This document shows positions 55,301 through 64,000 of a stretch of 64,000 bases of DNA, piece after piece (position 1 is the first letter of the stretch; each line of letters opens with the position of its first letter). This DNA comes from Onthophagus taurus (taxonomy: Eukaryota > Arthropoda > Insecta > Coleoptera > Scarabaeidae), in the NCBI RefSeq assembly GCF_036711975.1, contig NC_091976.1, positions 28,582,001 to 28,646,000 of the forward strand, read 5' to 3'. The position numbers and the translations under genes are program-made. The notes beneath the pieces are model-generated. The model did no database searches. It worked only from the letters and a program-made list of their open reading frames with translations, and had not been told where the DNA came from.

Positions 55301-58096
55301 CAACTAGTTTTCAGTCATTTTGAGCAACATGGATTGTTTAAAAACTAGTTGTTAATCATTTAGACAAGTATAAAATTATACTCAACCAGTTCTGAATAAT
55401 TTTGAATAACACGAGACGGCTATCAACTTATTTCCAATCATTTTGAAAAATATTGCTACCTTATAAACCAATTTTAGACAATGTTGGTACAGTTTTCGGT
55501 CATTCTGAGCAACGTGGACTTGCTATAAACTAGTTCTTACACATTTAGACAAGTTTCTAATGACTATCAATTAGTTTTCAGTCATTTTGAGTTGTTAATC
55601 ATTTAGACAAGTATAAAATTCTGCTCAACCAATTTTCAATGATTTTGAATAACATGAGATAGTTATGACCCTATTTTGAAATATTTTGCCACCTTATAAA
55701 GCAATTTTGGACAATGTTGGTGCAGTTTTCAGTTATTTTGGGCAACCTAAACTTGCTATAAACTAGTCCTTATGCATTTAAACAAGTTTTCAATGACTAT
55801 CAACTAATTTTTAGTCATTTTGAGCAATATGGATTGTCTAAAAACTAGTTGTTAATCATTTAGACAAGTATAAAATTATGTTCAACCAGTTTTCAATGAT
55901 TTGGAATAACATAAGATGGCTATCAACTTATTTCCAATCATTTTGAACAATGTTGCTACCTTACAAACCAATTTTAGGCAATGTTGGCGCAGTTTTCAGT
56001 CATTCTGAGCAACCTGGACTTGCTATAAACTTGTCCTTATACATTTTACAACCTAAACTTGGTATAAACTAGTCCTTATACATTTAGACAAATTTTTGTT
56101 GACTAGTTGATAGTCATTAAATTGTAAAATATGGAAATAATATAGACTTCTTACATGTTTTGTTAAAAAATTTCATTGAATTACATTTCGGGAGCTGAGA
56201 TATTATCATTTTCCGGGCTGTATGTAGACTTTATTGTATCACTGTAGATAAGCTGAAGTTGATTTAAAGCTCAATATCACTGCAGATTCACTTCAAGTCA
56301 AACTAGTTGTTCATTTTTGATAAGTCCAAGTATGTATCTGGTAACATTATGAAAAACAATTCGTTTACAACTTTCTAAATACCTATACAATGTGAGTTTA
56401 ACACCTTGGTACCTAATCTCTTGGAAAAAGTTCGTGAAACCTGTGTATTCGAATCATTTGAGCCAAAATGGCGGTTTGACAGCTTGTCAGTGCATGTCAC
56501 CACTTATTTAGAAAAAGTTGCACGTGTAATAATGCCGTTTTGTTGCATTTGGAGTTGTAAAAATAGTAAGAAGGGCTTTCGACTCTTCAGAGTTCTACAA
56601 AAAAAAAAAAGAAAAGAAATTTGGCGTAATTTGATAATCTAGGGACTTTATTCCTATTCATTACTTACTGCCATCTATTATCAAAACTGTGTAATACAAA
56701 TTGACGTTTAGATGAAATATCATTTTTTGGGTATTACTAAATATTAAGTATACTTTCACGTTATGATAATTGAATGTTTTGAATGATTTGAACCTTAAAC
56801 TTTCCAATTGAAACATTATTTCAAAGCTTAAAACTATCAATTACAAATCTGTAAGTAATACAAACCTAAAGCAATTCTTTTAAAATGTTTTTTAGCTAAT
56901 TTAATTAATTTAACTATTTAAATCAAATATTAGTGTGTATTTATACTAATATTTATAGTATTTAATTAATTAATTTCAATAGTATATTAACACCAAAGAA
57001 ATTTGATGGTTAAGTGCTGCCATCTATTATTACAAATACGCATTATTCTTTGACGTTTACATGAAATATAGAATTTGTGATATATCAATAAACTTCGAGT
57101 ACATTTTCGTCTTATAATAAATAATGAAGGTTTGATACGCATCAAACAACATCACTTTGGACCATAAATTGGACGCGATGAATATTTCAGGTTAAGAAAA
57201 AGGGTTTCATAAAATTGACTAAATTTGATGTTATTTGATTGAAATTAACTTTTTTAGGTAAATGGAAGATTAAAACATGTTTAGGATAACGTTTAAAACT
57301 GTATTGTTTTGGTTTGAATCGAAATTTGAGTAAAAATTTGTCCCCACAAAATCATAACCTCAAAAACTTAATCCTCGATATTACACTGTACAGATTTAAA
57401 AAAAAGTTTACTTACAACTTTCCATTTGAAGTTTACACTCTTGAGTATCATGAGGATAAATTGCAAAGTTCATAGCGCAAGATAATCTTAAAGTTAATCT
57501 AAAAAGTGATATTTTTATCAAAAATTTAGAATTGTCTTATTAAATTAGAATTACTTGACCATATAAAGAATTGTTTTATCCTTATAAAGCCACATGTAAT
57601 GATTGGGGATAGTCATTGTTTGAAATGTAACTGATTTAGCGTTTTTAAAGAACGAATCTGGTCGCCACATATTTTTTAACCAATCAACTTCTAATAAACG
57701 ATATTCAGAGGTCATATTTTCAGGTAAACGCAATCGGTGATCTTTCCAAGTTTGTGCAAAAAATATATCAGCTGCATAAGTCTAAATAAAAGCGATTAAT
57801 ATGTTAAATTAACTTCAAAATAACGAATACCATTGAAGTTTCATCAATACTATCTAAACCCATAACAGTAACATGAAAATAAACAATCGTCGGATTTCCG
57901 TCTTTTTTTGGTGGCCTCATTTTATCGTATTTACTACCATCATCAGGTAAAATGTCCTCAAAAGCTAAACCAGTTCTGAAATGGAAAAAACGTTTAAATT
58001 AATGATAAAGAAAAAGAATGGTTTGAGAATTACCGAAAGGGTGGTTTGTTTTGTGTTAAAATGGGACATTGAAAGCTTTCGAGTAAACGTTCAGCG
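52390..58096 (-). CDS. Cys-loop ligand-gated chloride channel subunit, pHCl-2/hodor-like (5' exon missing)
   Basis: Eight exons are visible: 58034-58096, 57831-57975, 57555-57781, 57416-57498, 53105-53239, 52947-53047, 52732-52892 and 52390-52672, all joining in frame to about 398 residues. The extracellular domain holds TWKDHRLRLPENMTSEYRLL and WLKNMWRPDSFFKNAK. The Cys-loop is C-x13-C (SCAMNFAIYPHDTQEC). TM1 starts GYYLFHTYVPTCLIV; TM2 has PARVTLGVTSLLTLST, the PAR being the anion-selectivity motif; TM3 has FVFMALMEYCLVNIV; the TM3-TM4 loop is only about 50 residues, Pro-rich and basic; TM4 ends YWILFYEYI. Closest by recollection to the Drosophila CG11340/CG6927/CG7589 group, whose members are pH- or zinc-gated in gut epithelium. 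The signal-peptide exon (phase 2) is not identified; a candidate splice donor lies near 58390. Confidence 0.92.
53290..53713. other. Unidentified coding-like remnant in channel intron
   Basis: The minus strand at about 53290-53424 reads SAMNISYDAVFGDVAPQYDI then KIDLTGFNYAPIHVDSS without a stop, which looks like decayed protein-coding DNA, but I do not recognise the family. The region to 53713 is likely the same mobile-element debris. It is not part of the channel, whose frame is complete without it. Confidence 0.35.
53714..56246. mobile_element. Inverted repeats bracketing satellite E
   Basis: The left arm, 53714 to about 53797 (ACAGTGATACAATAAAGTCT ...), is inverted at 56164-56246 with about 80 bp of good match. 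The tandem array at 53940-56110 lies between them. A half-unit of the 128-bp palindromic family sits just inside the left arm (53870-53945). Confidence 0.75.
53940..56110. repeat. Satellite E, about 257-bp trimeric unit, 8-9 copies
   Basis: CTTGCTATAAACTAGTCC markers occur at 53957, 54234, 54481, 54738, 54995, 55252, 55519, 55752 and 56019. Three consecutive spacings are exactly 257. Each unit divides into three related sub-repeats of about 82, 82 and 92 bp, starting TTTTCAGTTATTCTGGGCAA, TTTTCAGTCATTTTGAGCAA and TTTTCAATGATTTTGAATAA. It lies in the 4.2 kb intron of the chloride channel. Confidence 0.92.
56532..56642 (+). pseudogene. THAP zinc-finger fragment
   Basis: The plus strand encodes MPFCCIWSCKNSKKGFRLFR, an A-rich run, then KEIWRNLII and a stop. 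MPxxCxxxxCxN, the Phe-rich strand and the RxxW position match the start of a THAP domain, as found in P-element-type transposases and THAP proteins. The second zinc-ligand pair (C-x2-H) is absent, so it is a truncated remnant, antisense in the channel intron. Confidence 0.65.
56643..57415. other. Channel intron remainder
   Basis: AT-rich DNA containing a diverged direct duplication of about 55 bp (CTGCCATCTATTAT ... TGACGTTTA.ATGAAATAT) near 56668 and 57012. No gene. Confidence 0.4.
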
Positions 58097-59635
58097 CTGG
58101 AAATTAAAAAAACACAATAAAAAAATTAATAATGTAATAAAGTCAATAATTAACTTAATAAAATATTTTTTTTAGAATTAGATTCGAATTTACGTAATAT
58201 GATTTAAAATGATTAAGCAATTTGGCGGCCCTGAATTTGTAGCAGAAAACATATTAATAAAGGGAAAAATAAAAAAACACCAAGACAAACACATTACAGC
58301 ATTTAATTAGTTTTTACGCAAAAAAAAGATCTGACTCATAGTTTCCTTTTTAGCGAAACGGAAAGGAAAAAACAACTTTTAGGTACTCACTGGGAATCTG
58401 CCTTTGTATTTCTCGGTAAGAAAATAAATATGGATGTAATTATAATGAAAAGAACTAAATTACTAAATTTCGATATTACACACCGACACATTTATTTTAA
58501 TTAATTAATTAATTTTAATAAAAAAGTAGCATTTTTTTTAGAATCTTGAACTTTCTTTTGTATTTGTTTATTAAAAATTTATGTAGTTGATAACCCATGA
58601 ATGAATTAAGGGCAACTGAAGATGAATATATCGAAGATGCCTTCTTATGCATTTTTGCAGGCTCCCACCCTTTTTTACAACGATGAAAGGGTGCACTCGA
58701 CAAATCCGTAGTAAGCGTTCCCTTCCTCCAATCAAACCGCCCTTGTTTCCTATAAGAGTCGCTTTCAACATCCCAAGTGTTTCCGGCTATTACTCTCTTT
58801 TACTGAGACATAGATTTTTAACATTTGTTGAAAAAAAATATATATAAAAATAATTCATTAAAGAATTGAACTAATTAATTTCATATATATTATTGTAATA
58901 CAAAATAAAGTTGTAAGTAAACTTAGTAATTATAATTATTGATACAAATTTTTTTTTTTTAATGTTTTCTGATTGAAACAATTTGAATTGGTTTTTTTTT
59001 TAATTCTAGTCAACTCATTAACAATCGAGCGACCTACTCAATTCTTGCTGACTGCAAAATCGTGCTCGAGTACACTATAACAGCTAAAGTATTTGCCCCC
59101 CGTTTATAGGACAATCGATTTTCTTCAAAATCCCCACACAAAGCAAGCCTTTAGCTGATTATTAAACCCACCAAAAATTAATTCCCACAAAGCGTTGACC
59201 TTAAAACGTTTGTAAAAAAGATTTAATTTGATTAAATCATTTTATAATCATATTATTTAAAAGATTCTTGAATGACATTTGAAATATAAGGCGGTATCTG
59301 TTATTAAAAGTGTTAACTAGTTTTATTATGTCATGTAGAAATCTGTAATTTTTTGAATTGCTAAAATACATACAGTGTGCAGCAAAATTATGGAATAAAT
59401 ATAATAAATTTTCTTTTTTTAAGAACACATTTTGAACCTATATTCACTTCGTGATAGTCATTTGCTTTTAAATTATGACGTCATTAACAAAAAAACACTT
59501 TTAAATTCGGTAATAAAAAAAAATGTTGATGTCATAACTTAAATAAAATAATTTTATTATAAATACTTAATCAAATAGATTTCTTTTGACGTTTTTTGCA
59601 AAATAACGTTTATAAGTGTTTTACTAATTTTGCCG
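58097..59635. other. Upstream region of the channel gene
   Basis: Should contain the missing first coding exon and promoter. Possible donor CA/GTGAGT lies near 58390 on the minus strand, and a GC-elevated block lies at 58600-58790, but no signal peptide could be assigned. The rest is AT-rich. Confidence 0.35.
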
Positions 59636-60200
59636 CACCCTGTATATTAAATTGAATTGTCACTGTCACCTTTCATTTCTTAAAAAGTAAATTATTTTTG
59701 AAATAAGGTACGTTGGATGTCAAATTGGAGCTCTTTTTACGTAGATTAAGAAACAATTGTAATTTAATTACAAAATAAACCAATCCAACTGTCACTTGTC
59801 ATTTCTTAAAAATTTAATTTGTTTCAAAATATGGGTTGTTGGGTATCAAATGGAAGCCCTCTTTGCGCGGATTAAGAATTTATTGCAAAGCAACCGCAAA
59901 TCAAATCAATTCAGCTGTCAACTGTCATTTCTTAAAAATTAAATGTGTTTCAAAATATGGGTTGTTGAGTATCAAATTGAAGCCCTCTTTGTGTAGATTA
60001 AGAAACGACACAATGCATTACAATGCAACCTCAAAGTAAACCCATTCAGCTGTCAACTGTCATTTTAAAATTACTTCAAAAATAAATTTGTTTCAAAACA
60101 TGGGTTGTTGGGTATCAAATTGAAGCCCTTTTTACGTAGATTAAGAAATAATTGCAATTCAACCCCAAAACAAACCAACCCAGCTGTCAGCTGGCATTTT
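59636..60200. repeat. Satellite G, about 130-bp unit, 4 copies
   Basis: GGTTGTTGGGTATCAAATTG-type blocks near 59712, 59844, 59971 and 60114, each with CAGCTGTCAACTGTCATTT and GTAGATTAAGAAA. Another single copy lies at 62100-62190. Confidence 0.8.
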
Positions 60201-60490
60201 AAAATTTCTAAAAAAAATTAAGGTTCGTGTTAATATTTAATAATTAAATTGCTATCTTCATTGTTGCTAACTTCGGGTTTAACGTTTTTTTATTCAAACT
60301 TTTTTGTTCTTTGAGATAAGTGCGTCATGTTTGGACTCATTTTAAAGGTTTTTTAATAAAAAATACATCATGAAAGAACACCATGAAGTTGTCCATTTGT
60401 CTATTATATGACAACTAACTTCAGATTTTAAATGTCAACCTCAATTTTGACATATTTGTAATCGTTATTAAAAATCCTTTTCCGTCGACC
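60201..60490. repeat. Fragment related to satellite C/C2
   Basis: TTGAGATAAGTGCGTCATG, TTTGGACTCATTTTAAAGG and AATTGCTATCTTCATTGTTG blocks match the units at 31260-32890. It is a dispersed single, partly rearranged unit. Confidence 0.75.
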
Positions 60491-60906
60491 ATGTATTTAT
60501 ATGATTTATAAATGTATACAAAATCATTCATTAATGACACCAATTAATAAACGATTTTAATATAAAAATTACACAAATTTAACCTCACTTTTAATGTGTC
60601 AAAAGTCAACTTATTATTGTAGTCTTACCGAATAGATATAATGGTCGGTTGGGTCGGTATTACAGATTTCATTCGAGAATATTTACTAAATTGACTACTA
60701 TATTAGTTCGGTCGGACTTTCTTAAAGTTTGGGTGATTTTTCAACGATGTATTTTCTCTATTTTGTTGAAAAGACAGTCAACGGAAAAATATTGTAACTA
60801 ACTCGTATATTAAACTGCGATTAATTATCTCAATAATTAATCGCCTTCATTAATACGCTTGTTGGTTAAATAACTATTAAAATGAGCCCAAACATGATAC
60901 ATACGT

Positions 60907-60997
60907 TTAACCCTAGAAAGATAACCTACGTCGATTCGACGTGTTCGACTGGTTATTTTTAACGTACTATAAAATATGGTTATCTTTCTAGGGTTAA
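60907..60997. mobile_element. piggyBac-type MITE, 83 bp
   Basis: A TTAA target duplication at each side (60907-60910, 60994-60997) encloses an 83-bp element with inverted ends CCCTAGAAAGATAACC and GGTTATCTTTCTAGGG. CCCTAGAAAGATA is the terminal sequence of piggyBac itself. The interior has a palindrome ACGTCGATTCGACGT. No coding capacity; it would need a piggyBac-family transposase in trans. Confidence 0.9.
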
Positions 60998-61059
60998 TTT
61001 CAATATTACTTGAGATGTTCAACTTCCGATTTGAAATGTCAATGTCAAGCAAGATAAGT

Positions 61060-61930
61060 CCTCGCTTATAATTTCATTAATTTACCCATTTTGAATTAAA
61101 TACAACCTTTAAATCCAATTAAATATGTTTTTCATTAAACAAAACGTCAATTTTGACAAGCAACTGCAATATTTGGATCTTAATCACCATGGTAACCGAG
61201 TCATGTTGGATAACCTTAAAATAATAAAATTTTATTTCGATTTTTTTATCAATTCGAACCTAATTTGTATTAATTTTTAAACACTTCGAATTCTTTACGA
61301 TTATCTTGCATTCATAACAAATTCGTTAATTGTAATTAATGTAAATCGATTCTAATTAAGAGAAATAAATTTTTTGATTTAATCCACTTACCTTGTTTAT
61401 AATTCCCTAGATAAACCAATTTTGAATTAAATACAGCCTTTTAAACCAATTAAATAAGACTTTTTCCTTAAATAAACTTAAATTCAATTTCAATTTTGAC
61501 AAGCCCCTTCAATATTTGGATCTTAATCACCATGGTAACCGAGTCAAGTTAGATAACCTTAAAATAATAAAATTTTATTTCGATTTTTTTATCAATTCTA
61601 CCCTAATTTTTATTAATTTTAAAACAATTCGAATTCTTTACGATTATCTGGAATTCATAACAAATTCGTTAATTGTAATTAATTTAAATCGATTCTAATT
61701 ACAAGAAATAAATTAAAAATATATTTTTATGATTTAATCCACTTACCTTGTTTATAATTCCCTAGATAAACCAATTTTGAGTTAAATACAGCCTTTTAAA
61801 CCAATTAAATAAGACTTTTTCCTTAAATAAACTTAAATTCAATTTTGACAAGCACCTGCAATATTTGGATCTTAATCACCATGGTAACCGAGTCAAATAA
61901 CCTAACAATAATAAAATTATAACCGTTAAT
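61060..61930. repeat. Satellite F, about 345-bp unit, 2.5-3 copies
   Basis: TTAATCACCATGGTAACCGA occurs at about 61180, 61523 and 61872 (spacings of 343 and 349). The units share GACAAGC..CTGCAATATTTGG and AATCGATTCTAATTA blocks. ORFs here belong to the repeat. Confidence 0.88.
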
Positions 61931-62431
61931 ATTTCGCTTTATATTTTAATATTTTTTTTTGTCATTATCTTCTTTTTTTAATATTTTTGTGTATTGCTTC
62001 TTAAGTGAAATACACTGTATAAATAAAAACATAGAAATGTCAATTCTTCCAATGACGTCACAGCAAGGCCTTTGCGGGGGATACGTTCATAAGTACGACC
62101 TTGCTCAGCTGTCAACTGTCATTTTAAAATTTCTTAAAAGTTAAATTTATTTCAAAACACGGGTTGTTGGGTATCAAATTGAAGCTAAACACAAACTTGA
62201 AGGAATACTTCATCTGCTGTACCAAAATTATGTGCATTTTTGAAAACAAACTAATTTAATTGTATTAATTCAAAACATTTCTTAATCTGAGTACATTCCC
62301 TTAGAAGTTAGTTGGTTAAGCCTTGTCTTTGTAGTTAATGAAAAAGAACTTTTGGGAGTATTAACAAAAATAGAAAACTTATTACAATTTTTTTTATTAT
62401 TTCAATTTATGTCAAATAATAATAATTAAAT
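61931..62431. other. Intergenic DNA with a dispersed satellite G copy
   Basis: A satellite G unit lies at 62100-62190; the rest is AT-rich 3' flank of RpS3. No gene seen. Confidence 0.5.
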
Positions 62432-62834
<403 letters not shown>

Positions 62835-62980
62835 TTAAATTTGTGATAAAGTTAACTTAGATTACTAACCTGAAATAACTTTAATTAATCTAATTATATT
62901 AGATGATTTAAATAAAGACAAAAATTAAAATTTTATATGAATTTATTTAAAAATCGATTAATACTTAAAAATAAAAAAAT

Positions 62981-64000
62981 CTATAACTTAAATCGAGTTT
63001 TACAATCCTCGTTCAAAGGGTTTCCCTCAAGATAATTAACTACATTCGGCACTTTATCAAAAATCTTTTCAGGTAGACAATTTAATTGATTAAAATTTAA
63101 TTTTAACCAATCGATTTGTTCGATGTTATCCAAGAAATCATCGGGGATGACGCGAATTTCATTTTTATTCAAAAACAACCACCCCAAAGCAGATATTCCC
63201 TCCAAACTTTTCGGATCAACATCCGAAATGAGGTTATTATTCAAAAAAATATTGGTCATCACTTTTCTACCGGCGATCTGATGCGTTCCGTGAACATTTT
63301 GGAACGCCCGCCTCGGAATCCGCTTGATTTCGTTCTCCTGAAACGATAACGTGTTGACGTTTGGCGTTTGAAGAAACCAATCCTCATTCCAAGTTTGAAT
63401 TCGATTCCTATCAAAATTAACAACCTCCAAGTTGGGCAAACGATCAAGAGCACCCCTCTCAATCCGAACTATATCGTTATTCGACAAATTCAATTCGGTA
63501 ATCATCAAATCGTTGAAGACTCCTTCGCGTATTTCCCGGATCTTGTTATCTTTCAATCGTAACAATTTCAAAAGTGGCAAATTCGAAAACGATCCTCGCT
63601 CAACACTCGCAACTTGACTTCCGTCCAAAACGAAATCAACGAGATATTGAAGATCCCTAACGGCGTCCTTGTACAAAACGGGAACTGTTTGATTGATGAT
63701 TTGAACGTAAGACACTTTTTCCAACGTTCCGATTGGTTCCAAACAACCGGAAATACGATCGACGCCTCGTACCCCAACAACCGTTACCGAAACGTTATTA
63801 AACGAATGTTGTAAACAACCGGAAGCTTGCGCCCCTAATATTAACGAAGAAAAAACGAGAAAATTACGAAAAATCGGCGTCATTTTTCGAGCCAAAAACC
63901 GAAACGTACTGAACATGAATGAAGAATTATTTTTTTCGCCCGCTACGATTCCGTTATCTTTTAGTTTGGTCACATCGTTTTTAGATAAGAGGTTGACCTT
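62981..64000 (-). CDS. Secreted leucine-rich-repeat protein
   Basis: A single open exon runs from the window edge to a stop at 62981. The likely start is ATG at 63881-63883, giving 300 residues with a clean signal peptide (MTPIFRNFLVFSSLILGAQA). The frame is open further upstream to 64000, so a longer N-terminus cannot be excluded. After a Cys-containing N-cap (SGCLQHSF, ISGCLEP) come about nine 23-24-residue LRRs, for example LLKLLRLKDNKIREIREGVF and ALGWLFLNKNEIRVIPDDFL, and a short cap with CLPEKIF and NPLNEDC. No transmembrane segment or GPI signal is visible, so it is probably extracellular. Binding partner unknown. It is in the same orientation as RpS3 and may lie in its intron. Confidence 0.88.
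   Translation of the reverse strand, partial: KVNLLSKNDVTKLKDNGIVAGEKNNSSFMFSTFRFLARKMTPIFRNFLVFSSLILGAQASGCLQHSFNNVSVTVVGVRGVDRISGCLEPIGTLEKVSYVQIINQTVPVLYKDAVRDLQYLVDFVLDGSQVASVERGSFSNLPLLKLLRLKDNKIREIREGVFNDLMITELNLSNNDIVRIERGALDRLPNLEVVNFDRNRIQTWNEDWFLQTPNVNTLSFQENEIKRIPRRAFQNVHGTHQIAGRKVMTNIFLNNNLISDVDPKSLEGISALGWLFLNKNEIRVIPDDFLDNIEQIDWLKLNFNQLNCLPEKIFDKVPNVVNYLEGNPLNEDCKTRFKL

Noticed and set aside
57551..57733. Independent 60-residue gene
   Set aside because: It is one exon of the chloride channel read past its donor site.
58515..58771. First coding exon (signal peptide) of the chloride channel
   Set aside because: The open frames there have no clean signal peptide and no donor in the required phase 2.

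Overview
The window is insect nuclear DNA, most likely from a beetle. It is AT-rich, genes are split by many introns of about 45-60 bp, and it carries attacin-type glycine-rich antimicrobial peptides, classic six-cysteine odorant-binding proteins, an insect-type ligand-gated chloride channel, retinol-dehydrogenase-like SDRs, an intron-bearing tRNA-Tyr and many degraded non-LTR retrotransposons, MITEs and satellite arrays. The beetle assignment is inference from the attacin type and gene style; the sequence alone does not name a species.

Layout: 1-5.7 kb holds unique DNA, an apparently retroposed (intronless) SDR gene and 61-bp and 128-bp repeats. 5.7-15 kb is an immune cluster: two near-identical minus-strand attacins, a broken third copy, and a divergent plus-strand attacin, each intact gene with a TATA box and a kB+GATA module. 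The cluster is interrupted by a 174-bp satellite and a 343-bp dimeric satellite, and by a fragment of a GTPBP1/2-like GTPase gene. 15.1-21 kb is a 405-bp satellite of about 14 units. 21.3-29.9 kb carries three three-exon SDR paralogues (two tail-to-tail, two head-to-head), with three large fold-back elements between the head-to-head pair. 30-38.3 kb contains two small exons of an unidentified minus-strand gene separated by an 8 kb intron that holds a satellite, tRNA-Tyr and LINE debris. 39.2-42 kb is a three-exon gene for a conserved insect secreted protein. 43.9-45.8 kb is retrotransposon debris and a MITE. 46.2-52.1 kb holds two tandem OBP genes; the second appears to contain a 4.2 kb intron filled by a 363-bp satellite. 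52.4-58.1 kb is a Cys-loop chloride channel of the pHCl-2/hodor type, with a 257-bp trimeric satellite in one intron. 59.6-62.2 kb is more tandem repeats and a tiny piggyBac-type MITE. 62.4-64 kb has the C-terminal exons of ribosomal protein S3 and a secreted leucine-rich-repeat protein running off the window.

The genes do not form one pathway. The coherent units are the attacin cluster (humoral immunity, NF-kB/GATA control), the SDR cluster (microsomal retinoid/lipid redox) and the OBP pair (ligand carriage). The dominant theme is tandem repeats: at least seven unrelated or distantly related arrays sit in this one window, two of them inside introns, several with dimer or trimer higher-order units, and two bracketed by direct or inverted repeats. 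No prokaryote-type system, CRISPR or operon is present.
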